Shown here piece after piece: positions 28,790-39,184 of a stretch of DNA of 64,000 bases. Each line of letters opens with the position of its first letter. Position 1 is the first letter of the stretch. Location of the stretch: contig NZ_OY781091.1 of the NCBI RefSeq assembly GCF_963676275.1, forward strand, positions 4,969,866 to 5,033,865, in the 5' to 3' direction. The position numbers and the translations under genes are program-made. The notes beneath the pieces were generated by a model. That model was not told where the DNA came from, searched no databases, and was given only the letters and a program-made list of their open reading frames with translations. This DNA comes from an uncultured Cohaesibacter sp. Lineage in GTDB: Bacteria > Pseudomonadota > Alphaproteobacteria > Rhizobiales > Cohaesibacteraceae.

Positions 28790-31501
28790 AAGGGCCTTGA
28801 GCTTGTATAGCGCCTCATGGGCTTCTCTGGGGCTCATGTCATCGGGGTCGATGGCCTCCAGCGCATCCCTGAGAAGGTCCTGCTCGACCACTTGCGGCTC
28901 GGCAGCTCTGACAGAGACCGAGAAGAGCGGCAGATCGTCGATTGAGGCAGCCGGAGATTGCCGGTCTCCCTCCTCCAGATGCTGCAACACATCGCGGGCG
29001 CGGGCAATCACCCCATCAGGCAAGCCGGCCAGCTTGGCCACCTGAATACCGTAGGAACGGTCCGCCGCACCGGGCACGATCTGATGCAGGAAGACGACAT
29101 CACCCTGCCATTCCTTGACCTTGACTGTGGCATTGATCAGGCGTGGCAATTTCTCATGCAGCACCGTCAGCTCATGGTAATGGGTGGCAAACAGAGCCCG
29201 CGCGCGGTTGATTTCATGCAGATTCTCGATGGTGGCCCAGGCGATGGAAAGCCCGTCGAAAGTCGCCGTGCCGCGGCCGATTTCGTCCAGAATGACCAGT
29301 GACCGCTCACCGGCCTGATTGAGAATGGCGGCCGTTTCCACCATCTCCACCATGAAGGTAGAGCGGCCCCGGGCCAGATCATCCGCCGCACCGACGCGGG
29401 AGAAAAGCCGGTCGACAAGGCCGATATGGGCCGCCTCGGCAGGCACGAAAGAGCCCATCTGCGCCAGAATGGCAATCAGCGCATTCTGCCTCAGGAAGGT
29501 CGATTTACCGGCCATGTTCGGGCCGGTCATCAGCCAGATGCGGCCATGAAGATGGCTGCCCTTGGGGCTGAGGTCGCAATCATTGGCCACGAAGGGATCG
29601 CTGCCATCCCGTTGCAACGCGATCTCGACCACCGGATGACGGCCATTGCGAATATCAAAGGCCAGACTGTCATCAACCCGCGGGCGGCAATAGTTGCGCT
29701 CTTCGGCAAGGCGGGCAAGGGCAATGGAGACATCGATGACGGCAATGGCTCTTGCCGCCTGCTTGATCAGATCCTGCGAGGCAAGGATCGCTTCGCGCAG
29801 GGTCTCGAAAATCGCAAGCTCAATGGCCACCACCTTGGCTCCGGCCGAGGCAATCCGCGCTTCCAGATCGGCGAGTTCGGTGGTGGTAAAGCGCACCGCA
29901 TTGGCAAGAGTCTGGCGATGGATAAAGGTTTCATTGAGCGGTGCGGACATCAGCTTGTCCGCATTATTCGCCGTCACCTCGATGAAATAACCCAGCACAT
30001 TGTTATGCTTGACCTTGACGGACTTGATGCCGGAAAGCTCGGCATAGTCGGCTTGAAGCGAGGCAATGACCCGCCGGCTCTCGTCGCGCAGGGAGCGCAA
30101 CTCGTCAAGGCTGGCGTCATATCCCGAGCGCACGAAACCGCCGTCGCGTTTTTGCAACGGCATTTCCTCGTCAAGCGCATCGGTGAGCAATTGTCCCAGT
30201 TGTTGCGGCATGGCCAAAAGGGCCTGACGCGCCTCTTCCAGCTCGACGGGGAGCACACGCTCGCCATCGGTCGGGCCGAGATGATCCATCAGCGCAAAGA
30301 TTGTCGCAAAGCCGCTGCGAATGGCTCCCATGTCTCTGGGGCCGCCGCGATCCAGCGCCAGACGCGAAAGCGCACGCGGCATGTCCGGCGCGGCCTTGAG
30401 GTCTTCGAGCAGATCTTCCCTGATCCAGCTATTTTCCAGAAACCAGCCAACGGCCTCCTGTCGCGCCAGAATCGGATCCAGTGCCGCAAGCGGCGCCGAC
30501 AGGCGTGAGGCCAGCAGACGCGACCCTCCGCCGGTTACCGTCTTGTCGATGATCGACAGCAGGCTGCCCTTCTTGTCGCCGGAAAGGGTGCGCACCAGTT
30601 CGAGATTGGCCCGCGTGGCCGAATCGATGGCCATGGTGCGACCGGAAAGCTCCCGCTGTGGCGGGCTGAGCGGCGGGCGCGCCCCCAGCTGGGTCTTCTC
30701 GACATAGGCCAGAATGGCGCTTGCCGCCATCAGCTCCACCCGCTGATAATGGCCATGGCCATCAAGGGTGGAAAGGCCGAAATAATCCAGCAGCCTGTCC
30801 TCTGCCGTGGCGCCATCGAAAAAGGCCCGAGGCACGGGCGAGAAGCTGGCGCGCAATGTGTCCTTGAGCGGGCGGATATCCTCATCCATCAGCATGTGAT
30901 CGGCAATGATCACCTCGCGCGCATCAATCCGCGCCAACTCGGCACCAAGTCGCAGATGGTCCAGCGCCAGCACGCCATAGTCCCCGGTGGAAAGCTCAAG
31001 CCACGAAAGACCATAGAGCTGGCCGTCATCGCCCGATTTCACCCGCGCAACAGCGGCCAGATAATTCGAGCTGGAGGCATCCAGCAAACTGTCCTCGGTG
31101 AGGGTGCCCGGTGTGATCAGGCGGATGACATCCCGCTTCACCACCGATTTGGAGCCCCGCTTCTTGGCTTCCGCCGGATCTTCGGTCTGCTCGCAGACGG
31201 CCACCTTGTAACCAAGCGCGATCAGGCGTTCCAGATAGCCTTCGGCCGCATGCACCGGCACGCCGCACATCGGGATGTCATCCCCCAGATGCTTGCCGCG
31301 CTTGGTCAGCGTAATGCCCAGAGCCTGCGAGGCTTCCCGGGCGTCATCGAAGAAAAGCTCGTAGAAATCGCCCATGCGATAGAATAACAGACTGTCCGGA
31401 TTGGCGGTCTTGATCTCGATATATTGCTCCATCATCGGCGTAGCCTTGGCAGATGGTGCTGATTTTGAGGAATTATTTTTTTCTTGCCCGACGCTCGACA
31501 T
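28778..31501 (-). CDS. mutS: DNA mismatch repair protein MutS
   Basis: Mismatch-recognition ATPase of 907 residues. The mismatch-binding Phe-x-Glu is in [17 protein letters not shown] near the N-terminus, and domains II-IV follow. The ATPase has Walker A in [17 protein letters not shown], and Walker B with the signature in [16 protein letters not shown]. The start is the ATG at 31501; a TTG at 31558 in frame is less likely. It is divergent from maeB. Confidence 0.96.
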   Translation of the reverse strand: MSSVGQEKNNSSKSAPSAKATPMMEQYIEIKTANPDSLLFYRMGDFYELFFDDAREASQALGITLTKRGKHLGDDIPMCGVPVHAAEGYLERLIALGYKVAVCEQTEDPAEAKKRGSKSVVKRDVIRLITPGTLTEDSLLDASSSNYLAAVARVKSGDDGQLYGLSWLELSTGDYGVLALDHLRLGAELARIDAREVIIADHMLMDEDIRPLKDTLRASFSPVPRAFFDGATAEDRLLDYFGLSTLDGHGHYQRVELMAASAILAYVEKTQLGARPPLSPPQRELSGRTMAIDSATRANLELVRTLSGDKKGSLLSIIDKTVTGGGSRLLASRLSAPLAALDPILARQEAVGWFLENSWIREDLLEDLKAAPDMPRALSRLALDRGGPRDMGAIRSGFATIFALMDHLGPTDGERVLPVELEEARQALLAMPQQLGQLLTDALDEEMPLQKRDGGFVRSGYDASLDELRSLRDESRRVIASLQADYAELSGIKSVKVKHNNVLGYFIEVTANNADKLMSAPLNETFIHRQTLANAVRFTTTELADLEARIASAGAKVVAIELAIFETLREAILASQDLIKQAARAIAVIDVSIALARLAEERNYCRPRVDDSLAFDIRNGRHPVVEIALQRDGSDPFVANDCDLSPKGSHLHGRIWLMTGPNMAGKSTFLRQNALIAILAQMGSFVPAEAAHIGLVDRLFSRVGAADDLARGRSTFMVEMVETAAILNQAGERSLVILDEIGRGTATFDGLSIAWATIENLHEINRARALFATHYHELTVLHEKLPRLINATVKVKEWQGDVVFLHQIVPGAADRSYGIQVAKLAGLPDGVIARARDVLQHLEEGDRQSPAASIDDLPLFSVSVRAAEPQVVEQDLLRDALEAIDPDDMSPREAHEALYKLKALLPG

Positions 31502-31832
31502 GAATTTTCTGCTGCTTCCGTGTTTGTCGCGAATCTTGATGGTGCCAGTTCGCGGCAATCTATCAAGTCATGGCTGAGAGGGCCACCACTGAGCCATTTT
31601 GTCGAATTGTTTCACCTAAGACGAAGGTGTAATGTGAATAACTGCTTACCCTAATATGGCGATGGACAGGAGAGCCTCTACTATTGCTCTCGATATAAAA
31701 GCCAGTCATGACAAAATATATTTTTGATTATTCGCATATACTGGAGGAATGTTTTTGTGCGAAATGTGACTGAGTAGCCAAAGGATAAGAAGCTTTGCGA
31801 AAAAGCTCTACCAAAAATGATTGGAGACTACA
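31502..31832. other. Divergent promoter region of mutS and maeB
   Basis: About 330 AT-rich bases. There is a short inverted repeat CACCT / AGGTG near 31612-31630. A 21-codon frame at 31708-31773 has no ribosome site, so I do not call it a gene. Confidence 0.45.
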
Positions 31833-34121
31833 GTGAAGGTGGATCAGGACAACCCTATTATTAGTGTGACTGTGACGGATGAGGAGGCCTTGGACTTTCA
31901 TCAGAAGGGCAGACCCGGCAAGATCGAAATTGTTGCGACCAAACCAATGGCAACGCAGCGCGATCTTTCCCTGGCCTATTCGCCCGGTGTTGCAGCACCC
32001 GTGCGTGCTATTGCAGAAGATCCCTCGCGCGCTTTCGACTATACGGCAAGAGGCAATATCGTTGCCGTGATTTCAAATGGTTCTGCCATTCTCGGGCTCG
32101 GCAATCTGGGCCCGCTGGCATCCAAACCGGTCATGGAAGGCAAGGCCGTTCTGTTCAAGCGCTTTGCCGACGTGGATTCCATCGATCTGGAAGTCGATGC
32201 ATCCGATCCGGATGATTTCATCAAGGCCGTGCGCCATCTTGGCCCTTCCTTCGGTGGCATCAATCTGGAGGATATCAAGGCGCCGGAATGCTTTATCATC
32301 GAGCAGACGCTCAAGGAAGCCATGGACATTCCGGTCTTTCACGATGACCAGCATGGCACGGCAATCATTGCTGCCGCCGGTCTGCTCAATGCGTTGCAAC
32401 TGACCGGCCGCGAACTCAAGGACACCAAGGTGGTGTGCAACGGTGCGGGTGCGGCGGGCATTGCCTGTATCGAACTGGTCAAGGCGATGGGCATTCCCCA
32501 TCGCAATGTCATTCTTTGCGATACCAAGGGGCCGATCTATGAAGGCCGCAAGGAAGGCATGAACCAGTGGAAGTCCAAGCATGCGGTGCCAACCGAGGCG
32601 CGCAGTCTGGCTGAAGCGCTCAAGGGGGCAGATGTCTTCTTCGGTGTTTCGGTGAAAGGGGCCCTGACGCCGGACATGGTGGCCGAAATGGCACCATCAC
32701 CGATCATCTTTGCCATGGCGAACCCGGATCCTGAAATCACGCCGGAAGAAGCCAAATCGGCCCGCCCGGACGCCATCGTCGCTACCGGGCGTTCCGACTA
32801 TCCCAACCAGGTCAACAATGTGCTCGGTTTCCCCTATATCTTCCGTGGCGCACTGGATGTGCGGGCGACCGGAATCAATGAGGAAATGAAGGTTGCTGCT
32901 GCGCGGGCCCTTGCGGCGCTGGCGCAGGAAGATGTGCCCGATGAGGTGGTCAGTGCCTATCAGGGCAAGGATCGGCCGAAATTCGGTCCCGATTATATCA
33001 TTCCGGTGCCGTTCGATCCGCGCCTTCTCAGCTCCATTCCACCCGCAGTTGCCAAAGCGGCCATGGAAACCGGGGTTGCGCGTCGGCCGATCGTTGATCT
33101 GGAGGCCTATGCCCAGCAGCTTCATGCAAGGCGCGACCCGCTGGCCGCTACTCTGCAGGGGGTCTATTCGAAGGTGCGTCGCAATCCCAAGCGGGTTGTC
33201 TTCACCGAAGGTGAGGAAGAGCAGGTCATCCGTGCAGCGGTTGCCTTTGCCAATGACCAGTTGGGAACGGCCATTCTGGTCGGGCGCGATGATCTCATTC
33301 GCAAAAGGGCAAAGGATGCCGGGATCGATCTGAATCGACCGGGCATCGAATTGGTCAATGCCCGCCTTTCCGGGCGGACCGAAGAATATGCCGAGCATCT
33401 CTATCACCGCCTGCAGCGGCGGGGCTATCTCTATCGCGATTGCATGCGGATGGTGAATAGCGATCGCAATATCTATGCCGCTTCGATGATTGCCAGAGGC
33501 GATGCCGATGCCATGATTTCCGGTGTGACGCGGAATTACTCCATCGTGCTGGAAGATGTGCAGAAGGTCATCGATCCGCATCCGGGCCACCGCGTGATCG
33601 GCGTCACGATCGCCCTTTGCAAGGGACGCACGGTGCTGGTTGCCGATACGGCGGTGCATGAAATGCCGACCGCTCAGGAGCTGGCCGACATTGCCGAGGA
33701 AGCATCCGGCGTGGCGCGCAAACTGGGCATCGAGCCCCGTGTTGCCATGCTGGCCTATTCCACCTTCGGTCATCCGGCCGGGGAACGTTCGGAGAATATG
33801 CGCGAAGCGGTGAAGATACTGGATCGTCGTCGCGTGGACTTCGAATATGATGGTGAAATGGCCGCCGATGTGGCGCTGAACCGCGACCTCATGAAGGCTT
33901 ATCCCTTCTGTCGTCTGTCCGGCGCGGCAAATGTGCTGGTGATGCCAGCATTCCATGCAGCATCCATTTCTACCAAGATGTTGCAGGAACTCGGTGGCGC
34001 GACCATTCTCGGCCCGCTGCTGGTCGGACTGGACAAGCCGGTGCAGATTCTGCCGCTCGGTGCCAAGGATGTCGACATCGTCAACATGGCGGCTCTGGCG
34101 GCCTATAATCTCGGGTCCTGA
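31833..34121 (+). CDS. maeB: NADP-dependent malic enzyme with phosphotransacetylase-like domain
   Basis: Decarboxylates malate to pyruvate with NADP reduction. 762 residues: a malic domain (DLSLAYSPGVAAPV, FHDDQHGTAIIAAAGLLNAL), an NAD(P)-binding domain (VVCNGAGAAGIACIELVKA), then a PTA-like C-terminal half (VVFTEGEEEQVIRAAVAF onwards) that regulates oligomer state in rhizobial relatives. I start at the GTG at 31833, which has GGAG six bases upstream. A TTG at 31821 is in frame but lies over that ribosome site. Confidence 0.94.
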   Translation: MKVDQDNPIISVTVTDEEALDFHQKGRPGKIEIVATKPMATQRDLSLAYSPGVAAPVRAIAEDPSRAFDYTARGNIVAVISNGSAILGLGNLGPLASKPVMEGKAVLFKRFADVDSIDLEVDASDPDDFIKAVRHLGPSFGGINLEDIKAPECFIIEQTLKEAMDIPVFHDDQHGTAIIAAAGLLNALQLTGRELKDTKVVCNGAGAAGIACIELVKAMGIPHRNVILCDTKGPIYEGRKEGMNQWKSKHAVPTEARSLAEALKGADVFFGVSVKGALTPDMVAEMAPSPIIFAMANPDPEITPEEAKSARPDAIVATGRSDYPNQVNNVLGFPYIFRGALDVRATGINEEMKVAAARALAALAQEDVPDEVVSAYQGKDRPKFGPDYIIPVPFDPRLLSSIPPAVAKAAMETGVARRPIVDLEAYAQQLHARRDPLAATLQGVYSKVRRNPKRVVFTEGEEEQVIRAAVAFANDQLGTAILVGRDDLIRKRAKDAGIDLNRPGIELVNARLSGRTEEYAEHLYHRLQRRGYLYRDCMRMVNSDRNIYAASMIARGDADAMISGVTRNYSIVLEDVQKVIDPHPGHRVIGVTIALCKGRTVLVADTAVHEMPTAQELADIAEEASGVARKLGIEPRVAMLAYSTFGHPAGERSENMREAVKILDRRRVDFEYDGEMAADVALNRDLMKAYPFCRLSGAANVLVMPAFHAASISTKMLQELGGATILGPLLVGLDKPVQILPLGAKDVDIVNMAALAAYNLGS

Positions 34122-34156
34122 TTTCGTTTCAAGCTCAAATTGAGCATTCAAGACAT

Positions 34157-34193
34157 GAAAAGGGAGGTATCATTCTCGATACCTCCCTTTTTT
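34157..34193 (+). terminator. Bidirectional terminator between maeB and olsB
   Basis: Perfect stem AAAGGGAGGTATC / GATACCTCCCTTT with a 6-base loop. A T-run ends it on the forward strand, and TTTT follows on the reverse strand, so it serves both converging genes. Confidence 0.92.
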
Positions 34194-34249
34194 CTGGATC
34201 TGTATTCCGGTGCTGTTAGAGGCGGGCATCTGCGCCCCTTCGATGCGCC

Positions 34250-35221
34250 CTACTGATGCATCGCGACGGCGTCTTTCACATTGCTGGTGCTGTAATGGTC
34301 GATATATCTGGGATCGATATTTTCCAGCGGCAGAATGATCAGCACATCCGTGGTGCCGAACTGGTGATCCACCATGGCATTGTTGCTGAAATAGCATCCA
34401 AGACGCATATAGGCCTTGAGCAAGGGCGGCAGGCTACGCAGCGCGGCCTTGTCATTGATGGCAGAAGGATCCATCTGTTCCAGCGGCACGCTGATCTGCG
34501 GCCATGCATCAACGGACCATTCCTCCGGTGCCTTGCCCAGTTTGGACAGGAAAGTCAGTGGTTCGGACAGTTGTTTCGGATCCGTTCCCATAATCGAGGC
34601 GCAACCGATCATGACATCGATCTTGTGAATCTGCACATAGGCCCAGATGCCTTGCCAGAGCAGTTCGATGGTGCGCTTGGTGCGATATTCCTTCAGCACG
34701 CAAGACCGCCCCAGCTCGAGAAAATGCCGATCCGCGTGATTGTTGATGATGGCGCCGATATTGAATTCCGACGCCGTATAGAAACCGCCATAGAGATTGG
34801 CCATTTCCTGCCGCAGCAGCCTGTAGGTGCCGACAATGCGCGGCTCGCGACGGCCAAAGGCCTTTTTCGGTGAATCGTGGTCCAGAACCAGCAGATGATC
34901 GCAGATCGCATCATAGGCGTCGGCATCACGGCGGGTGAATTTGGTCTGGCTGTCCGGCTTGGCAGCCATTTCCTTGTAAAAAACCTTGTAGCGCAGGCGC
35001 TGGGCCTTGCGGATCTCGCGTTCGGTCTGGGCCAGCCTTATTTCCAGAGACCCGACACGCCCCAGCGTAATCGGTTTGGAGCTGATCGGATTTCCATCCC
35101 TGAGGCGATTGCGTCGCAATGCGGCCATCAGTTTGCTGGAAAGATTGGGCTTGAGAAGGGGCGGAGGCGGGCAGGGAAGGCCTCCTCGGTCGAAATCGGG
35201 ATTGTTATCCAGCATGGCCAT
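34250..35221 (-). CDS. olsB: L-ornithine N(alpha)-acyltransferase OlsB
   Basis: Makes lyso-ornithine lipid by transferring a 3-hydroxyacyl group from ACP to ornithine, the first step of phosphorus-free ornithine lipids. 323 residues of the GNAT-related OlsB family, with RYKVFYKEM, RIVGTYRLLRQEMA, FLELGRSCVLKEYRTKRT, ELLWQGIWAYV and MIGCASIMGTDP all as in rhizobial OlsB. The ATG at 35221 has GAGGAGG. No olsA is in the window, so the second acylation is encoded elsewhere. Phosphate control is likely in the family but I see no clear Pho box. Confidence 0.88.
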   Translation of the reverse strand: MAMLDNNPDFDRGGLPCPPPPLLKPNLSSKLMAALRRNRLRDGNPISSKPITLGRVGSLEIRLAQTEREIRKAQRLRYKVFYKEMAAKPDSQTKFTRRDADAYDAICDHLLVLDHDSPKKAFGRREPRIVGTYRLLRQEMANLYGGFYTASEFNIGAIINNHADRHFLELGRSCVLKEYRTKRTIELLWQGIWAYVQIHKIDVMIGCASIMGTDPKQLSEPLTFLSKLGKAPEEWSVDAWPQISVPLEQMDPSAINDKAALRSLPPLLKAYMRLGCYFSNNAMVDHQFGTTDVLIILPLENIDPRYIDHYSTSNVKDAVAMHQ

Positions 35222-35469
35222 CGTTTTCGTCCTCCTCGACGATCAAGAGCCGGGCGAGTGATTCGCGGAGCCTAAAATGTCGATTATGAGCAGCCTGTCT
35301 TTTTGCAGGCCTTTTCCTTTTCGCACAGGCCCCTTAGCACAGACGAAAAGCCAGATATTTGATTTGATATCGTTTCTTCAACGAAAGCAGTATCAAAGCG
35401 GACCAGCTGCACTTGCTGTCGTCAGCGAAAGGCAACAAAGACCGCTTCTGATGCGGAGCCGTAAAGAAA

Positions 35470-37827
35470 TTATAGTACAGTTTTGTGACATTCGGTGCTT
35501 TTATCGAGCATTCGACGAATGATTTCGACAAGTCTTTCCGGTTCAACCGGCTTGACGATATAGTCGGCAAAACCGCGAGACAGGCAGGTTTCTCTTGTTT
35601 CCTGCAGGGCATCGGCCGTGAAAGCGAGTTTGGGTACCGGCTTCATCTTGGCCTGATCTATTGTTTCCATGGCATCAAACAGGGAAAGGCCATCCATATC
35701 GGGCATATGCAGATCCAGCAGCGCCAGATCGAAAGGCTGTTCCTTGCCATAGGCCTCAAGAGCATCCTTGCCCGATGCCACCAGACAGACTTCCATGCCG
35801 GCTTTTTGCAGCACCGTGCGCGCCAGAAGCGCATTGATCTCGTTATCCTCGACCAGCAGAATGCGTGCCACTTCTGCCGCCGCGCTCGCCTGCTCTTCGG
35901 CTTGCTTGTCCTCTCCTGTGCGCGGAGCATCTCCACCCGTGGCCGGGTTTGCACTGTCATCAGGCCTGCCTTTAGGCAATCCGGAAGACGGCGTTTCAGA
36001 AAAGGCTGTTGCTGAATCCTCGTGCAGATTGGGATGGCCGAGCAGGGATTGCCGGAGCGAGAGCTGGCGAACCGGCTTGACCAGATAGGCGCTGATGCCG
36101 CAATTGCGCATCTGCGGGATGACCCGGCGCTCGCCCGGCTCCAGCAGGATGATGCGACTGCGCGGCAGCGGTCGGGTCAGCCGCCCCCCCTGCATCGGGT
36201 CAAAAGCGGAAATGATGTCCGAGGCCTTGTCCGGTTCGGCTCCGTTGATCAGCAGGTGATCGGGCGACAATGCCTTTCCTTCTTTCTTCCATTGTGCATG
36301 GGAAAAGGAATGAAAGCTGATCCCCCAGTCCCGACAATAGGAATAGAGTGCCCGTTCATCGGCTTTGGTCAAATCGATGCCGACCAGAACATCACCATTC
36401 AGCGCTTCTGTTCTGCCCCTGCCCGATGCGAGATCGAGGGTGTCATTCTCCTCCTCTTCCTCTTCATTCAGCCATGAAGCCTGAATATGCAGGGTGAAGG
36501 TTGCTCCCTTTCCCGCGATGCTGGAAAGCTCGATATCCCCTTCCATCATCCGGGCGAGACGCCGGGATATGGCCAGCCCGAGCCCGGATCCCTCATGCTG
36601 GCGTGCGCGTGTGGTGTCGGCCTGCTCGAATTCTTCGAAAAGGCGGGTCTTGAGCTCATCATCGATGCCCGGCCCGGTGTCGCGCACGGCCATCAGCATG
36701 GTGACCATTTCCCCTTCCTGCGGTTCCTCCTGGCAGGAAAGGGACAGGTTGATCGCCCCTTCGGCGGTAAATTTGATGGCATTGCCCAGCAGATTGACCA
36801 GAATCTGCCGCACGCGCACGGAATCGATCAGCAACTTGTCTGGCACATTGGCTCCGACCCATGAAGCGACCGAGAGCCCCTTGTCCTGAGCGTCGGGCGC
36901 GAGCAGCTCGACCACATCTTCCATCAGGCGTGTGGGGGAGGTCCATTCATAGGTCAGCGTCAGCTTGCCAGCCTCGATGCGCGAGAGATCAAGCACATCA
37001 TTGACCAGAGCCAGAAGGGCCGTTCCCGATTGCCTGAGAGCCTGACTATAGCTGGTCTGCTCGGAGGAAAGAGGGGTCGACTCGAGCAGGTTGGCCATCC
37101 CGATAATGCCATTGAGCGGGGTGCGCATCTCATGGCTGATGGTCGCCAGAAAGCGGGATTTGGCTTCGCTCGCCGCTTCCACCTTGCGAAAGGCGGTGAT
37201 ATCACGCGCGATGACCAGCCTTGTGCCGGTGTCCTTGTGGATCGAGCGCACGAGAGTTTCCGTCCAGCGAAACCAGCGCGGACCAAGGCGCGTGTCTATC
37301 TGGCGTTCCCAAAGCGGATCCTGACCGGGGCTGAGGCTTTGGGTGCCGTCGCCTTCTTCAGCTTCCCCGCTGGCCGCTTCCTGCCGGAAGGGGGACAGCT
37401 TGAGATGATGATCGAAATAGATGTCAAACGGATCATTGGCAAACTGGATCTTTCCCGTCTCGTCCAGATGCAGGATGATGTCGCCCTGTCGGGTGAGCAG
37501 GGTCTTGTATTTCTGCTCTGCTTCCCGCAATTCCCAATTCTGGTCAAGAAGGCTCTCGCAGGCCAGATCAAGCTGTTCCATCTGCGCCCGCAGCGCTTCT
37601 TCCCTTTCTGGCAACAGGGTCGGACGCTCAACCGAGCGCAAAAACAGCACCGCTCCCGCTGCGCCGCTGATCAGCAGGCAAAGAGCGCCCGCCCAGATCC
37701 AGAGATCCCCCATCGTCAGCGCAAAGACACCGGCGGCAAAGATCAGCACCGCCAAGGGAGCCTGAAGATGGCGGAGCCAGGAAGACCGGCGTTGCGGTGG
37801 CTCGAACAGGGTGCGTGGATGTGGCAT
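35470..37827 (-). CDS. Hybrid sensor histidine kinase with receiver domain
   Basis: 785 residues. Two N-terminal membrane segments (about 23-65) are followed by a coiled-coil, a PAS-like domain (about 105-215) and a HisKA domain with the phospho-acceptor His232 in ATISHEMRTPLNG. The ATPase has NLLGNAIKFT, DTGPGID and GSGLGLAISRRL. A degenerate receiver-like part without the acceptor Asp precedes a complete C-terminal receiver (ILLVEDNEINALLAR, LLDLHMPDMDGLSLF, KPVEPERL). No partner regulator is adjacent, so phosphate presumably passes to an Hpt protein encoded elsewhere. The signal is unknown. Confidence 0.9.
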   Translation of the reverse strand: MPHPRTLFEPPQRRSSWLRHLQAPLAVLIFAAGVFALTMGDLWIWAGALCLLISGAAGAVLFLRSVERPTLLPEREEALRAQMEQLDLACESLLDQNWELREAEQKYKTLLTRQGDIILHLDETGKIQFANDPFDIYFDHHLKLSPFRQEAASGEAEEGDGTQSLSPGQDPLWERQIDTRLGPRWFRWTETLVRSIHKDTGTRLVIARDITAFRKVEAASEAKSRFLATISHEMRTPLNGIIGMANLLESTPLSSEQTSYSQALRQSGTALLALVNDVLDLSRIEAGKLTLTYEWTSPTRLMEDVVELLAPDAQDKGLSVASWVGANVPDKLLIDSVRVRQILVNLLGNAIKFTAEGAINLSLSCQEEPQEGEMVTMLMAVRDTGPGIDDELKTRLFEEFEQADTTRARQHEGSGLGLAISRRLARMMEGDIELSSIAGKGATFTLHIQASWLNEEEEEENDTLDLASGRGRTEALNGDVLVGIDLTKADERALYSYCRDWGISFHSFSHAQWKKEGKALSPDHLLINGAEPDKASDIISAFDPMQGGRLTRPLPRSRIILLEPGERRVIPQMRNCGISAYLVKPVRQLSLRQSLLGHPNLHEDSATAFSETPSSGLPKGRPDDSANPATGGDAPRTGEDKQAEEQASAAAEVARILLVEDNEINALLARTVLQKAGMEVCLVASGKDALEAYGKEQPFDLALLDLHMPDMDGLSLFDAMETIDQAKMKPVPKLAFTADALQETRETCLSRGFADYIVKPVEPERLVEIIRRMLDKSTECHKTVL

Positions 37828-37895
37828 AGGACGTCCCGGAAATGGCTTTTGTTTCTTCTAGCACAAGGCGGTGACCAAATGGTTGCCTTGCTTGC

Positions 37896-37960
37896 AATGT
37901 CTGCCCGGCAATGCGAACCCAGTAATGTCAGCCCGGCACCGTCAGCCCGGCAACGTCAGG
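37896..37960. repeat. Short degenerate repeats of GTCAGCCCGGCA
   Basis: Related units end at about 37910 (AATGTCTGCCCGGCA), 37938 (AATGTCAGCCCGGCA) and 37952 (CCGTCAGCCCGGCA), and a partial unit ACGTCAGG follows. They lie between the hybrid kinase and qor. No function is evident. Confidence 0.45.
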
Positions 37961-38070
37961 AATGAAACCAAAGCGTAGCAGAGACATAGAAAGGCATTGC
38001 ATTTTTGCTGTGCTGGCATAATTTCATAAATTGCAGGCAAGCAACACCAAAATCCTATTGGGAGGAACTG

Positions 38071-39051
38071 ATGAGCGAAATGACCCGGATTGAAATCAAT
38101 GCCCATGGCGGACCGGAGCAAATGGTGCTCGTAGAGCGGCCATTGCCCGCGCTTCAGCCCGGCCAGCTTCTGGTGCGCCATGAAGCCATCGGGGTCAATT
38201 TCATCGACACCTACCATCGCACGGGCCTCTACCCGCTGCCCATGCCTACTGGCCTTGGTGGTGAGGCGGCCGGTCTGGTCGAGGCTGTGGGCGAAGGGGT
38301 CAGCCATGTCAAGGCTGGTGACCGGATCGCCTATTGCTCTGGTCCTATCGGCTCCTATGCCACCCATAATGTCATCAATGCGGCAACGGCCGTGTTGCTC
38401 CCCACCAGCATCACCGCCAAACAGGCGGCCTCCTGTCTGCTCAAGGGGTTGACGGTTCAATATCTCATCCGCCAGATCTATCCCGTCAAGGCAGGGGAAA
38501 CGGTGCTTTTCCATGCTGCCGCCGGAGGCGTTGGCCAAATCGCCGTCCAGTGGCTGAAGGCGCTGGGTGCAACTGTTATCGGCACCGTCGGTTCTGAGGA
38601 AAAAGCCGAGCTGGTCAAGGCGCTTGGATGCGATCATGTCATCGACTATCGAAAAGATTCGGTTCCGGAACGAGTGGCGGAAATCACCGGTGGCGCGAAA
38701 TTGCCGGTGGTTTATGACGGCGTTGGCAAGGATACATTCGAAGCCAGCCTCGATTGCCTTAGACCGCGCGGCCTGATGGTCAGCTTCGGCAACGCATCCG
38801 GCGCGGTGGATGGGGTCAATCTGGGCATATTGGCAACCAAGGGCTCGCTGATGGTGACCCGGCCAACGCTTGCCCATTTTGTTGCGACCCGCCCGGCGCT
38901 GGAAGCGGCAAGCAACGATCTCTTCTCGGCCATTGCTTCTGGTGCCATCAAGCTGGCTGCTCCGAGTGAATATGCGCTGGCCGATGCTGCCAAGGCCCAT
39001 ATCGATTTGCAGAGCCGCAAGACCAAGGGCTCGCTGATTCTGATACCATAA
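38071..39051 (+). CDS. qor: Quinone oxidoreductase (zeta-crystallin-like), NADPH type
   Basis: Medium-chain dehydrogenase/reductase of 326 residues without catalytic zinc ligands. It has the substrate-domain motif HEAIGVNFIDTYHRTGLYPLP, typical of QOR, and the nucleotide site VLFHAAAGGVGQIAVQWLKA. The ATG at 38071 has GGGAGGA. It reduces quinones by one-electron transfer in known members. It precedes the FAH-family gene at 39.2 kb in the same direction. Confidence 0.92.
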   Translation: MSEMTRIEINAHGGPEQMVLVERPLPALQPGQLLVRHEAIGVNFIDTYHRTGLYPLPMPTGLGGEAAGLVEAVGEGVSHVKAGDRIAYCSGPIGSYATHNVINAATAVLLPTSITAKQAASCLLKGLTVQYLIRQIYPVKAGETVLFHAAAGGVGQIAVQWLKALGATVIGTVGSEEKAELVKALGCDHVIDYRKDSVPERVAEITGGAKLPVVYDGVGKDTFEASLDCLRPRGLMVSFGNASGAVDGVNLGILATKGSLMVTRPTLAHFVATRPALEAASNDLFSAIASGAIKLAAPSEYALADAAKAHIDLQSRKTKGSLILIP

Positions 39052-39184
39052 CAGCTAATGATTGCTGCGCGATCACAGCAAGCAGCCAGATGCCCGGATG
39101 AAGCCGGATCGTGCCAGATCCATCATGGGTGGCTGGCGGGAGGATCTCCCGAAATGAATGAAATGACGCAAGGAGGATGAATTC

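Noticed and set aside
31708-31773. 21-codon frame between mutS and maeB
   Set aside because: No ribosome binding site, no terminator and no recognisable sequence character. Such frames are expected by chance in AT-rich DNA.
35287-35320. Hairpin GCCTG/CAGGC followed by T residues on the forward strand upstream of olsB
   Set aside because: It resembles a forward terminator, but no forward gene ends there. On the reverse strand, where the neighbouring kinase gene ends, it lacks a T-run. I do not call it.
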